A stretch of 64,000 nucleotides of DNA from Paramacrobiotus metropolitanus (lineage: Eukaryota; Tardigrada; Eutardigrada; Parachela; Macrobiotidae), in NCBI RefSeq assembly GCF_019649055.1, contig NW_026570231.1, positions 682,001-746,000 on the forward strand, written 5' to 3'. Made by a program: the position numbers and the translations under genes. Below, in pieces: positions 1 through 14,947 of the stretch (its first letter is position 1; each line of letters begins with the position of its first letter). A model generated the notes under the pieces. That model was not told where the DNA came from, ran no database searches, and worked only from the letters and a program-made list of their open reading frames with translations.

Positions 1-228
1 CTGGAAATTATGCAGTCGCTAAGAAGAGTAGAGAATTCTTTTCTTTGTGGCTTCCATACCATAGTCGCTTGATTAAGATGTAAGCAGTCCGACCTATGAT
101 GAACATCTCCGAATGATTAAATGATTTACGAATTAACCAGATCTGAGGTCGCAAACCATGGGATTGTTGTTTTTTTGTTGCTGAATGCAGTAAGCCGTTG
201 AGTAATGCTTGGGTTTTCTTTCCTGCAG
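1..228 (+). other. intron of the threonyl-tRNA synthetase gene (3' part)
   Basis: No coding signal is visible. The stretch ends in a pyrimidine-rich acceptor (ttttctttcctgcag) directly before the first recognisable ThrRS exon, so it is read as intron. The 5' exons of the gene lie outside the window. Confidence 0.7.
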
Positions 229-2193
229 GAGAAGCTATGGAGCGTCATTACGGAGGATGTCTTTGTTACGGTCCACCCATCGAAAATGGATTTTATTATG
301 ATATGTTCCTTGAAGATCGGGCAGTGTCTAGTGTTGACTTTCCAAATTTGGATACTATCGTTAAGCAGATTGTTAAAGAAAAGCAGCCTTTCGAGCGACT
401 GGAAATGAAAAAAGAGGATTTACTGGAGATGTTCAAATATAATCCCTTCAAGGTGCGAATTCTCAACGAGAAGATCGACACCCCGACCACTACTGCATAT
501 CGCTGTGGTCCACTAATTGATTTATGCCGCGGTCCGCATGTTCGTCACACCGGGAAAGTGAAAGCCATGCAAATCACCAAGAATTCAGCGACCTACTGGG
601 AAGGGAAAGCCGATGCTGAGAGTCTGAATCGCATATACGGCATATCATTTCCGGATAGTAAACAACTGAAAGAATGGCAACATTTCCAGGAAGAAGCTGC
701 CAAGAGAGATCACCGGAAATTAGGTAGGTAGAAGTGTTGACGCTGCTTTAAAGAAACGGAAATACTATTTAGGATGAAAAACCTTACTGCTGTTCACATG
801 CTGATTCTGTGTGGAGATAACTATTCTATTCTGATTGTTTGTTTTCGGTATTAATTTGTTGTCTTGAAAATTGTCAGTAGATTTGACAGTCTGTTGTTAT
901 AGGGAAGGAACAGGAACTGTTCTTCTTCCATGAACTGAGTCCAGGAAGCTGTTTTTTTCATCCACGTGGAGCGCACATTTACAACGCTTTGGTCGAATGG
1001 ATTCGATCAGAGTATAAGAAGCGGGGTTTCCAGGAAGTGATATCTCCCAATGTTTATAATAGTAAACTATGGGAAACATCTGGTCATTGGCAGCACTATG
1101 CAGAAAATATGTTCCAGTTCGAAGTGGAGAAAGAGAAATTCGCTCTGAAGCCGATGAACTGTCCTGGTCATTGCCTTATCTTTTCGCATCGACCGCGGTC
1201 CTGGAGAGAACTGCCGCTGCGTATGGCAGACTTCGGTGTTCTGCACCGTAATGAATTATCGGGTACGCATTTTATAGATTCATGAATTTCGCATCACAGC
1301 GGAATGGTAAACAGTTGTTCATGATGTTTAAATGTTGTAGCTGAGTAACGCTCCATTCTTTCATAGGCACTTTGACCGGTTTGACTCGAGTCCGACGTTT
1401 CCAGCAAGATGATGCTCATATCTTCTGTGCAATGGAGCAAGTTGAACAGGAGATTGGGGGCGCTTTGGACTTCTTAAAGCACGTCTACACCATCTTTGGC
1501 TTTACTTTTAGTCTCAAGTTGTCAACTCGGCCAGAGAAATTCCTCGGCGAGCGAGCGGTGTGGGATGAAGCCGAGAAGCAATTGGAAAAATGTCTAAATG
1601 CATTCGGTCAACCCTGGCAGCTGAATCCCGGTGATGGTGCATTCTACGGTCCGAAGATCGACATTACCATTATGGATGCTTTACGCCGGCATCATCAGTG
1701 CGCTACCATTCAGCTTGACTTTCAGTTACCTATCCGGTTTGATCTAAACTATAATTCGCACGATGGAGGAATGAAACGGCCAGTGATTATTCATCGCGCG
1801 GTGTTGGGATCATTAGAGCGCATGATTGCCATCCTGACTGAGAGTTTCGGAGGAAAATGGCCATTCTGGATTTCACCTATGCAGTCAACCGTCATACCTG
1901 TTGCTCCGCCGTTTGAAGAGTACGCACTGAAAGTCAAGCAAAGTATCCACGACGCAGGATTTGTGTGTGACTATGATTACGATACTGGTACCACTATGAA
2001 CAAGAAAATCAGAAATGCTCAGCTAGAGCAGTACAATTTTATCCTCGTCGTCGGAGAAAAAGAACAGGAAAATGGGACAGTAAATGTGCGCACCCGGGAC
2101 AATGTGGTACACGGCGAATTCAAAATAGAAGATGTTGTTGAGCGCTTCAAGAAACTGAAGGAGAGTAAAACTAGCAAAGCTGATGAGTTTTGA
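229..2193 (+). CDS. TARS1: threonyl-tRNA synthetase, 5'-partial
   Basis: Class II aminoacyl-tRNA synthetase that charges tRNA-Thr. Three exons join in phase: 229-723, 903-1262 and 1367-2193; the first needs one base from an upstream exon outside the window. Seen in order: the end of the editing/second-additional domain ([20 protein letters not shown], then [11 protein letters not shown]), the start of the catalytic core ([15 protein letters not shown]), the PMNCPGH zinc-ligand segment, class II motif 2 ([13 protein letters not shown]), motif 3 ([12 protein letters not shown]) and the C-terminal anticodon-binding domain. The N-terminal TGS domain is missing only because the window starts late. 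Sequence is closer to the cytosolic than to the mitochondrial type, judged by eye. The stop at 2191-2193 faces the convergent cyclase gene about 620 bp away. Confidence 0.96.
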
Positions 2194-2813
2194 GCTAATG
2201 CTAATGAATTTTTGTAATCATTTACGGTGGTAACAACAGCGTTTTTGTCGTTTGCCGGTTCTGCTATTGGATCTTTTGGATCATGTTTCTGTTAACGTAA
2301 ATTAAGTACTGTTTTTGGCCATATTAAATCATTTAGCTCGTGGCAAAAAGAATTGTTATTTGCGAATATGAGGTACGGTCTTTTGGAATGTCTAATAAAG
2401 CAAGGGAAATTCCGTGAAATTTATTACGATTCACGAATCCATTTACAAAAATGTCATGAAATCGGAATTATGTTCACCGGTTTGAAGACACGTTGGAAAC
2501 TAAGCAAGGAAAGGAGCATTATGAAATTGTTTGAAAGTGCTGTAGTATAACCACAAGCCAAATAACATATCATTTTCCCATGGCGAATAACAAAATGCAA
2601 GACACCATTTAAACTGTAAAGGACATCGAGTGTTGATACCAGCGAACCTTGTGACCAAATCTTGACTTTGCCCATCCCGTTAGTAGCCGTTACAACCAAG
2701 CAGAAAAAAGTGCTGTGGGTTGCCCTTCATGACATTGTAGACGCAGAATATTACATTGGTTTATATAAGTCTTGTCTGTTAGCTTTGTCTGTTCTTTACA
2801 GCCTTGCAGTTTC
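2194..2813. other. convergent intergenic spacer
   Basis: Spacer between the stop codons of the synthetase and the cyclase. A 65-codon frame at 2353-2550 has no recognisable domain or splice context. Nothing else is supported here. Confidence 0.5.
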
Positions 2814-5244
2814 TTAATTTTCTCTCCCGAGCAGCCAGAACGTTTCGGCACTCTTGCCATTCTGCAAAAGAGATAATCTTTATCACTGTCTGCTGTCCAA
2901 TTGTGGTTGTGGTCAGACTTAAGTGCTACCTAGACTGTGTAAATTACCTTAAACTTTACAGCACCGCGTTTTTGCAACGAAAATCCTCCAGATTTAGTTA
3001 TAATTTCTGCAGTTGTTGGACTAACGTGAATCTTGCTCGCTGAAAAAAAGAACGAATATAGTCGAACCTTCTCTTGGAATAAGAGCCACCATGCAGAGTA
3101 CCACTGGTAAATTAATACCAAATTTTAAACTTACGCTCGCTTGTTGCTTCTAGCTTTGCGGCAGTGCTGACGGCCTCTCCAAATCTGAAAATTAAAATTT
3201 TTAATTGCTGTTGTGGGTTTTCATTGTTCTGGACCAATCATCCCGTATTTATATTTCGATAGCTTTCTCGTACAAACAGTATTTTGGAATTCGGCTTCCG
3301 ACAATTCCCGCCATACATTTTCCGCTGTGTAATCCGATGCGAATTTGGGCAGTCTCACTCGGACGATGAGGCAGCCGAAAATCGGTATAAGCATTGATCA
3401 TGTCCAAAGAAAAGCCGGCTAGTTCAGTAGCATGCTTGCTGCCATTAGGAGTAGGAATGCCGCTGGCTATCTACAGATACATACATTAATATTTAGTAAT
3501 ATATAGTGCAATCTCAGAATGATAATTTTTGCGTTGTGCTAATTACATATGTCCCGAGATACAGAATATATGCATGTAGTTTTAATGATTTACGGAATTG
3601 TACGTGGTATAATTGGAAAAGCGACTAAGTGGGCATCTGTACTGTACTCTACTATCTGTACTGGAAAGGTAAGTACATGTTACTAAAAAGTAACAAATTC
3701 AAAGTTTTAGAAACCAGATTTCTTAGCAAATGATTGATAATTCACCGCACCAAATCCGCATCTCCAATAGTTTCCATTTTATATGCGTCATATCGCTCGA
3801 CAATGCGGTCCGTTATCCTGTAGATGGTATTTAGAAATTCCACCATTTCGAGAGCCGTACTTTGGTCCGTTATTGTTGTATAACCAACGATATCGGAAAA
3901 GTAAACCGTAACGCACTCGAAAGTGGCCGGCTGCACTCTTTGTCCGTTTGAGAAACTGAGGGCTATAGTTCTACAAACATTCTGATTGTGAGCCTTGGAT
4001 TAAATAAATTCAAAAGATTTTAAACCAAGTTAATTAAAACCATCCTCAGGTCGTATCGTACTTTAGATCATTAAAGTATGCAAAACCAGTTTTACGTAGT
4101 TAACGATATCCTACGCTAAATTAATTAAGTAATGCAACTAGTATATTGTAGTAGTTAATGTGCCTCTGTAATTAAGCGAATAGTCAACGTTTTGCCTTAC
4201 GGTGGGAGTAGCTGTCCCAGGAGCAAGTCCAGTTCGTGTTTATTTTTCGATAATTCAGTTGTTTTCTGCTGAAGAATTTGTTCGAGATGGTCGGTATATT
4301 TGTCAATGCGATCGACAAAACTTTGAATTTCGGTAGAGAGTCGAAGCATCGGCTTGATGTTAACTGTGAATTGCACAAAATAAGAATAGTACGCCGGCAA
4401 TCATTACAATACAAGTAATAATTATTACGTATTTAATTGTATAAGTGCGGGACGTGCGGCAACAGCCATATGCACTATGTGCTTATTGTGTTTAAAGTAC
4501 GAGTATATATGTACGTAGCAGGCTACTAACAGTTACGTATACTCGTATTTCAAGACCTTTTTGCATTAAAAATTAAATACGTAAGTATTTTTTAGCTACC
4601 AAGTACACTCTGTAGTTGGTAGTAATTATGAAATGGCCTGCGCTACAACATGCCTTCAAGCGATCGTAGAGGTACGTACGAAACAACGGGGTAGGATGCA
4701 GAGTTATATTAAATGAATTTTGACGCAGATAATATAATCTGAAGCCGCATATTTTTTGAGTTACTAGAAAACATTTGGGTATAATTACACATTATAATTA
4801 CACATTTTTACCTGAAGCTGGTCGGGTGGCAGTATAGTACACATCTGGATATTTCACTTCAGATGCTTTCCGGGTATTTCCGTTTCTGGCCCGGTACGAC
4901 ACTGTCGAACTGCACATCATACCAAAATTTAATATTAAATTTAAAGCAAGATGAACCTTAATCGTTTTTACGAAATAGTACTCAGTATTCTACCTTTTTG
5001 CGGCAGAAGCAGGGGAATATTCCTCCTGCATATCCAAGTTAATGTACTTGGCCCAAATGCGACGACGGAGAAGGAAAAGCACACCGATAACGGCCGAAAA
5101 AACGCCGGTTGCATACAGATACATATGGCTCCATCCAGGATGATTGGTGGTCCAGTAATCTTGTAAGGACAATACCGGCTGGAGTCCGATTAAGAAGACC
5201 ATGGTCACCGAGATCAGAACTAATGATGCTGTGATATCGTTCAT
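2814..5244 (-). CDS. minimal membrane guanylyl cyclase without kinase-homology domain
   Basis: Would make cGMP from GTP at a membrane. Eight exons join in frame: 5244-4994, 4909-4812, 4363-4201, 3955-3751, 3470-3274, 3184-3135, 3039-2948, 2861-2814 (367 aa). The N-terminus has two hydrophobic segments (about residues 6-26 and 42-61) followed by RRRIWAKY, so a signal/TM plus a very short outside loop. Next comes the dimerisation helix (DRIDKYTDHLEQILQQKT) and the cyclase fold: YFSDIVGYTTI, KMETIGDADL, IRIGLHSG, YCLFGEAVSTAAK, ending FWLLGREN. Both metal Asp and the guanine-selecting Glu/Cys are present, but the usual VNTASR is VSTAAK. The ligand ectodomain and the kinase-homology domain of ordinary receptor cyclases (about 1000 aa) are absent. 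Start chosen at aacaATGa; an upstream exon cannot be excluded. Confidence 0.85.
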
Positions 5245-6612
5245 TGTTGTTCAGTGCGAGGCCAAATCTCCGTAAGTTATCTTTTACCCAAACCAAGCTG
5301 ATTGGATTGTGTGTTACTTGTCCCGGCAGTTAATCAGCATCATGCGCAGGTGCAGCTTTTTTTAACTCCTTGGATGGACAAGCGAAGATTTGAGACTGAA
5401 CGAGGAACAATCTTTGCTGATTGCTTGCCAAAAGTGAAGCTGTCAAAATTGCGTGCGTTTGCTAATCAAACCATCTACTCCAATTGTTACTATCTATAAG
5501 CTGTAAATGTAGTATATAAAGCACCTTTTATATCGGCTACCTTATCACTTGCAGACAGTGTTGTATTAGCGGTTTATGAAATCTGCAGATAAAAAAATTT
5601 ACCGGTAATGGTATTGTGCTTGCCTAGCATGCCAGCGCAAAGTTCATTGTAATAAATGCATGCTGTCGAGAATTGATTAGCGTGTTTTCTGAATAGTGCA
5701 AGCTCCGTGTCATTTGTATTGGGAGTTATAATTAATACCTGACAATATATGCAGAAAGTTCCCGGCAAAGGTCAAAATCTGCTCCATGAGTTTATCTTGT
5801 TGTTGCTGACTTCTTGTTCATTACAAGAATTGATTTGCAGCACAATTTGCATTTCGCGTATTTTTAAGTAAAACTTGCGCTCCAGAAAACGCTTACTTTA
5901 CAATACAATTTCTGGATGCGTGTTTTCTTATAATCTAAGCAACTTTTAGTACAGTCGATTCACTACAACAATAATGGGTGACAAATACCACACACCCACT
6001 AATAAGATTTCCCCCTGTAGAGGATATTATTTTATCGGAGAATAGTTGATACAGCCATATATAGGTACTCGTAGTGTTTTTGTTGCGGTATATTTGTTAA
6101 GCGTACATAAACAATTCTTTTATTATACGCCACTGCCACAGACAGGTTTTTAATAACATGTTTAATTATCCAACACATTTCGTCAGATCTATTCAAATGC
6201 AGCCGGCACTATTAAAGTCATATGTAATAGTTTTCATTTTTCATCTCTTTCTTCACAGATTCGCAAACAGAATTTTTGTTGACCATGCTCTGCAACTGTC
6301 AGAAAAAAAACTAACGCAGACAGATAAATATAGTAAATACATATATTATACAGATAGACTATATAGTACTGTACATAGATAAGTAATAGACTGCCCTGTA
6401 CTCGGAGGACGCCTGTTGCATTGGTAACAGTGAACGGAAGGATAGTTTAAATTGCCTAATCGTACATGATCCCTTCTGGCTTTTAGCAAATGTAGTCAGA
6501 TTCAAAAGTCGCATTCGAAACCGTTTTTTAAAAAAAAACTATCTAGCACGAGTTCCTCTTCTCAGCACAAAGACGTCAAGCAACAAATTTAAAACCAAAG
6601 TAAACAATAGCC
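5245..6612. other. divergent intergenic region
   Basis: Lies between the 5' ends of the cyclase and zinc-finger genes, so promoters of both should be here. I see AT-rich sequence and short frames only; no conserved element I can name. Confidence 0.45.
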
Positions 6613-7983
6613 ATGATTGATATGGAGCCATTAATGGCCCTTAATCCCCATATGCCAACATGTTATATTTGTGGACGGCAATATGGACACTCTTCGCTAA
6701 AGATACATGAACCGCAGTGTTTAGAGGTACGTGCAACGTCAGCCGGTTCATAGAATTTTTAAATTAGCAAGAATTGCTTAAAACAATCGCTTCTGGAGCT
6801 GTACCTTATACTTGTATAATTTATATTTCTGCATTCACAGATTACGCACATATATATACAGGCGAGCGTCGATTAAAGTACGAGTACTGTAGAATATTAC
6901 CACATCAAGGAGTTTTCCCAGTTAACATGAGATGGGACTGCAGATTTATTATTTCACTTTCGCATTATTTGCGGCAAGAATTAACTGTAGTTCCAAGTTT
7001 GTCCTTTGTCGTACCAGAGGTGGCATCGTGAGAACTCAGAGCTTCCACGGCATCTGCAGCGTTCGGCTCCTGTACCACCGCAGGATTTTCAAGCTGTGGT
7101 ACCACCTAGGAGAAGTCGGGAAAATTTTTATCAACCGCATGACTGTGCGCCACTTGGCCAATCCCCCTTCCGGGAGGCATATTTTCCGCCTGGACAACGA
7201 GATTTTATTGATGCTCCCATCGCGCGCAGTCATCCTGGACCTAATCCTATTGGCAAAGTCAGGATTGGTTATATTAACGGCAGTGAATACGGCATGGACA
7301 CGTATGAAGTGTACAGACCCAATGACTATGGCAGACACAGTGCTCCAACAGTACAACATACACGGGAAGATCGATATTATGGGCCACGACGCCATGAGCA
7401 ATGGCACCATGACCCTGTACCGCAAACACACCATATGACCCCAAGTTACAATTACAGGGGTCCTGCAAATATGGAGGTTATGCACATGCGTCTTCCACAG
7501 GACAGATATGATTACCGCTCGGTGGAGCCACCACTGTCCTATACTGAAAGGCTACCTCCGCCAGGTAACGAATGGCCGCGCAGAGTGTAAAATAAAATTC
7601 TTATCAGGAGCTGTTGACCTTACAAAACCGTAGCCGCTGTGTTAGCATATGATCAGCCAGGTCAAGTAATACTGTAATACCGAAACCAGTTCGTTAGTTT
7701 CTGTTTAAAAATAGTATGGGCCCTTAGAATGCAAGTTTTTAGAAGTGTTTCAATTCTTTTTGAAAAATGCAAAGTAACACATACAAATTTTACTGGGCAG
7801 ATCTATCGTTTTACAGGGCGATTTTCATATCATACGGAAGCGCAATTGGATCGTATGGCTTACGACCGCTTTCAAGCCAATTTAGTGCCGTGTCACAATT
7901 GTGGACGGAGATTTCGTCCCGACCTTATACCCTCTCACACCCAAAACTGTGTGGATCATCCGGAAATATTTCTGCGGCACTAA
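6613..7983 (+). CDS. C2HC zinc-finger protein (ZC2HC1/ZNF474-like)
   Basis: Three exons, 6613-6726, 7018-7564 and 7817-7983, join with matching phases. Exon 1 carries a first C2HC finger, [20 protein letters not shown], and exon 2 opens with the family-typical [15 protein letters not shown] that follows it in ZC2HC1/ZNF474 proteins. The middle (about 150 aa) is low-complexity, rich in Pro, Arg, His and Tyr. Exon 3 holds a second finger, [21 protein letters not shown], ending near the C-terminus. Family members are poorly understood, often testis- or cilium-associated; that role is not visible here. ATG at 6613 is preceded by tagcc. About 275 aa in total. Confidence 0.82.
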
Positions 7984-8515
7984 AATGTGTTTTATTCATT
8001 ATTATATTAAACTTTTCATGGTTTGATGACTTAATATTTTTTTACCAATCCGAAATGCAAAACAACTAAAAGTGCAGACGACACAATCACGACACAGTAC
8101 GTATCACTTGTTGTCTTACCCGCCGCTTACTATAGTGTCAAACTTCTGTCCAAATTTATTTTAAAACCGGTAATTTTAGTAGTTATTCTTTGTGCCATTT
8201 GGTTTAGGCCCATAAAAATACAGTTCTTTTACTATCAATTTTGTATTGTGTTCGTCCGCGCGCAGTTGATTGACTCCATGTTGTATTGTACATCTTTCTG
8301 TATTCAGAAAAATCATTATGAGCTGCGAATCTCTTGGCAACAAACGCACCAGTGAAGATTTCATGTATTATTTACAATGCAGTGCTTTCTTATGTCGAAT
8401 TTCATCCGAGTGTGAATGAAGTCCCAAACTTTACTAACTGGATTTTGGAAGTTTTAGAACATTGGAAGCAGTTGTGTAGCTGTCTTTTGAAATTTTCTAC
8501 CTAACATAAGCCAAA
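7984..8515. other. intergenic spacer
   Basis: AT-rich, no supported coding exon or RNA gene. It should include the 3' end of the zinc-finger gene and the promoter of the next small gene. Confidence 0.4.
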
Positions 8516-9195
8516 ATGTCAGATACGATCAGTAAATACGACAAAACGGAAACATCCATCACTACTACAACAACTCCAAATGTTCCTACGGGTCACGTTG
8601 CTCCTATTCCAGCTGGGGACGAAGCAGCAAGGGTTGCTCATGCAGAAGCCAATAAGAACTTCTTGCGCCATGCCGATATGAAGGTTGGAAATATGCATAC
8701 GAAGTACTTATACTTTCAGGCTGTGCAAGTTCAAAATTATACTGCATTAATAATATAGAACACATACTACAGTCTACAGAGTAAGTGCTACTGGAGACAC
8801 ATAGCGTACTAATGTTCATTAAAATAGCTCGTAGGTTTTCGTAGATATGCGGTAACCTTTTGTACGTGCATACCAGTTAAATGGTACTACCCCATAGGAT
8901 GTTGCGGACGCCGAAGCCCATCGACGACCAGATGGCGTTTGGGAGAAGGTATGGATTCCTCTATTCATGTTTGTTCAGTTTTTTCGAGCTGGATTGGCTT
9001 TTGTTTGCCGATATTTGTGTTAGATAAGTATGTCACTACAGCCTTCTATTGCAGAATGCTCATCTTGAAAGGGAAATTCCAGGACCGGGTGGAAGCGTTG
9101 TTACGGAAACATATGATTCCACTGTACTGACCTATCCTAATCCACCTGCTGAATGTGGAAATTGCACCCATTCCACTCACCATTCCCATCACTAA
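8516..9195 (+). CDS. small unrecognised soluble protein with His-rich C-terminus
   Basis: Three exons, 8516-8683, 8898-8948 and 9055-9195, all phase 0, give 119 aa. I do not recognise the family. The N-terminal 30 residues are Thr/Pro-rich (ETSITTTTTPNVPTGHVAP); residues about 34-80 are a charged Ala-rich stretch (DEAARVAHAEANKNFLRH, then DVADAEAHRRPDGVWEK) that could be helical; the C-terminus has CGNC and ends in STHHSHH, a possible metal-binding tail. There is no signal peptide or membrane segment. Context gives no functional clue. The first exon's start has a good aaaATGt context. Exon structure is inferred from splice signals and needs transcript support. Confidence 0.6.
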
Positions 9196-10761
9196 CCGAA
9201 CACTACTGTACTCTAGCTGTCACATCTGTTTATCTTTTCCGTAATAGAGAAAATGTACAGTAATGTGTTTTGTAAAAGCATACTGAATTAGCGCTATAAC
9301 TGTAGGATCATCATAATATAAGTCGCTTTTGCGAGCGGTCCCTTTATTACCGGTCATAATTTAATAGACCGATCACAATGAAACAGATCTGATCCATGTC
9401 AAGTACAGTAAAATAAAAGCCAGTCCGCTGCATTTATATGTAGACTACGAATGTAATATTATTTGTGGTGGTTTCCACTGCTTTAAGCGTTCTCGATCAT
9501 TAATACAAGTACAAGCAGCGCCGACATAAGACGTACGGTACGTTCTGTACGGTATAAGACATCAAAAAACAAAGCGCACTATATATCCCTATGATGAAAA
9601 TCTGCGTAAAATGCGCGTTCAAGCGGTAAAACAACCGGCGTAAAAGCTGTTCTCCTGTCTTTGCCGATCGTATGTAAAAATAGGCGTTTATCCGCAAAGC
9701 GCGCGCGTGAGAGGATGAGAGGAGAGTACAGAATACAGATAAATCCGGTATGGCGCTTTAATTAATACGGGGTTTTTTTACCAAATTATTACTTACAAGT
9801 TAGGGGTTTATAGGCTTAGATTCCAATCTGATACTCAATCAGGGGTGTCATAGGAGGTTGTCAACCGGCACCTTTTCAGAGATTGGAACCTTTGTTCACC
9901 GTCTGCCTGTGCGCTACCCTGTTTTTCAAAAACGATTGCTCCCCGCCCAATTTTGCCCCCTATCCAAATTTGACACCCCCTTTTTGCCGAACCTGTGACG
10001 TTTCTGTACTTAAACAGTTAATTATTACAATCCGTCAGACGGTTTTGTTGGCCATTTTTCTGGTGGATTCACTGAATTTCCGGATATATTTAAAAGTTCA
10101 CTAGACTCATGTTACCCTGGCAAGCCGCTAGGCGGTGTACCGTATACAGCTCCATACAGAATTCGAAAGTATAGATTCCGATCTAACGGAGTCGTACTTC
10201 GAATTCAAAATTACAAATGCAGTTACAGATATTTATCTTCGTATTAAATTCATAGAACATGTTAGTAATCGATGTAATCAAACCTTTAATCCTGTAGCAT
10301 GTTTATAGTGGGTATTTAATGCTTAAAGTCGTGTTCTATAAGCTTTTTTTGTTGTCAGCGCCCAGATTATAGCAGTGCTGGCGCGTATTACTCAGGTGTA
10401 TAACGTTTAACTATTAATGTTGCGGTGCTAAATCTTGGTTCTGGCCTAAGAATCTTGAAATGAAAAAATAACCGCACGTTTAACAGGTGTTTTGTCCCAC
10501 CGCTAATTTCATTGTTTTCACGCTAATCTTACCTTTTATCAATATATTCACAGCATACGGCGACGGCATAATAATTTTGTGCTGCTGGATAGCGTTGATA
10601 ATTTCTGTATATATGTCTCCAGATACCGACATTTGGCTGTGTTTGCGTCTTATTTTGATGGACTAATTAATTACCTGTAGTGTATCTGCGCCTGTTGGTA
10701 TTGTTGCTTCCTGATTGATTTGACCTTTCGTCGATGTGGTTTCTGTTAACTGGAAATTCGA
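9196..10761. other. intergenic region
   Basis: About 1.6 kb without a supported gene. It has a short GA-rich run (gagaggatgagaggagag, near 9710) and poly(A)-signal-like aaataaaa near 9410. No coding exon, tRNA or mobile element could be supported. Confidence 0.4.
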
Positions 10762-13335
<2,574 letters not shown>

Positions 13336-14947
13336 AGTATGCATGTGGGTGCGAAAATGCAAACATCTTCGATTGATTTCCACCTAACTGTTAATTTGTT
13401 ACGGTGTATTCAACACTTCGTCAATGTGTCGAATGTGCAGTTAGTTTAATTATTTGAATCGAATGTTTTAGCGTTTCAAAATGTTTCGAAGCATTTTTGC
13501 TTTAACTGTTAAAATCTCATAGCTTGGACAGAACCTGCAGTGCCGCACTAACAAATCAAATAGATGTACTCAGCAGATGAGTTGCCGTAATGTGGTACCA
13601 TTCACCGTATCACTCTTAAATTATGAATATTTATTTTTTTGGAAACCGCGGTAATCTTTTTACTATCAATATATATGTGCAGTTATTTTTAAATAGCTCT
13701 TCTGTAAGAGTTGGGCATGGTATATTATGCTGAACATCGTCAATGTAGCAAAAAATTCTCTGGACTCTGGAGTCTGGATAGCCTCCGATTTTGATGCATT
13801 CAGCATTTCGGCTCACTCAAAATTCAAGACAGATTTAACAGGAAAATAATTTCCAAATTATTTAACCCTGTGTCTCATAGTTAAATTCAAAGTTTACTGA
13901 TAGTTTTGTAAATACCTAATTTGTATTACCTGTTTTGGAACAGAAGCAATATTTTATATTAGTTTGACGCCTTCTTGTTAGCTTTGACATTTCAAATGCG
14001 CCAGATTCTGCCAAAACAACAGATCGGGAATTCATGGTATTTTTAAACGAAAAACATTTGAGGCAGTGTAATCAAGAGGGGAGAAAAAATATATCAATGG
14101 AAGCAAACCAGGCGAGACAAAGTTGTAGTCGAGCCGGCACAATAATCATATACATACGAGTAGCTTTTGACTTTTGCAGATGAAGCGTCACATTGCTTAG
14201 TTTAAAACAATTTATATTGATCCTGCCATTGACAACAGTGTTATTTTTGGTACTTCCTTCTCACAGCAGAAATACCAGCTCCGCTACTACTTAGTACTTA
14301 TCGAAGCTATCGATTGTTTTCCTACCAAATTTATCAGGATTTTGGTATAAATTTATCATTATGGACGATAAACTTACTGCGCTTTAAGTGGTAGCACGTG
14401 CTCTGAAATTGATAAGGTCATGTAAGGAATTGTCGATCAACAGACACGGGCACCAAAACGGCCAGTATGTTGAGCGTGTTAATTTAACCCGACGCAGTGT
14501 TGTCCACATACCTATATGAGTACTCAGTAGTCTGTGTTGCATTGCATGCGTTAACGCCAAACGTTTTTTTATTTTTCTTGGAGCGTCAGTAACTTGTGAA
14601 TTTTAAGTTGGCAGCAAGCTTTGGTTTTTTTCGTTTTTTTTCCAAAGTCTTGTGCACTTAGCCGCGCATGTTACTGCCCAGTGCAGTTCCGAAATCTTTA
14701 AATTTTCTTATTGCGAACTCGGATGTGTGTGTCCTTGGAGTTGTTTAGACCCTCGTATTTTAGTGTGTATTGTAAACAGTAAACTGTAAACAGCAACCAT
14801 GGTCTGACTCCCTACTGAATCTCAGACCTGTGAAATTATGTTGCGCGACCATTTTGGTTCTGCGTTTATTCCCCACATTGGTCCCACGACGTGAAGTTTG
14901 ATGACGGAAGGCTGCCTGCGTTTAGGTGGCCTCGGTGACAGGAGAGC
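13336..14947. other. intergenic region / promoter side of Kir channel A
   Basis: No supported exon. The last few hundred bases include a repeated taaacagtaaactgtaaacag motif near 14773 and probably the 5' UTR of the downstream channel gene. Confidence 0.4.

Noticed and set aside
2353-2550. 65-codon frame after threonyl-tRNA synthetase
   Set aside because: No homology recognised and it lies in a short convergent spacer.
7036-7485. 149-codon minus-strand frame
   Set aside because: It overlaps exon 2 of the zinc-finger gene in antisense; Arg/His-rich coding sequence there keeps the opposite strand open. No domain.
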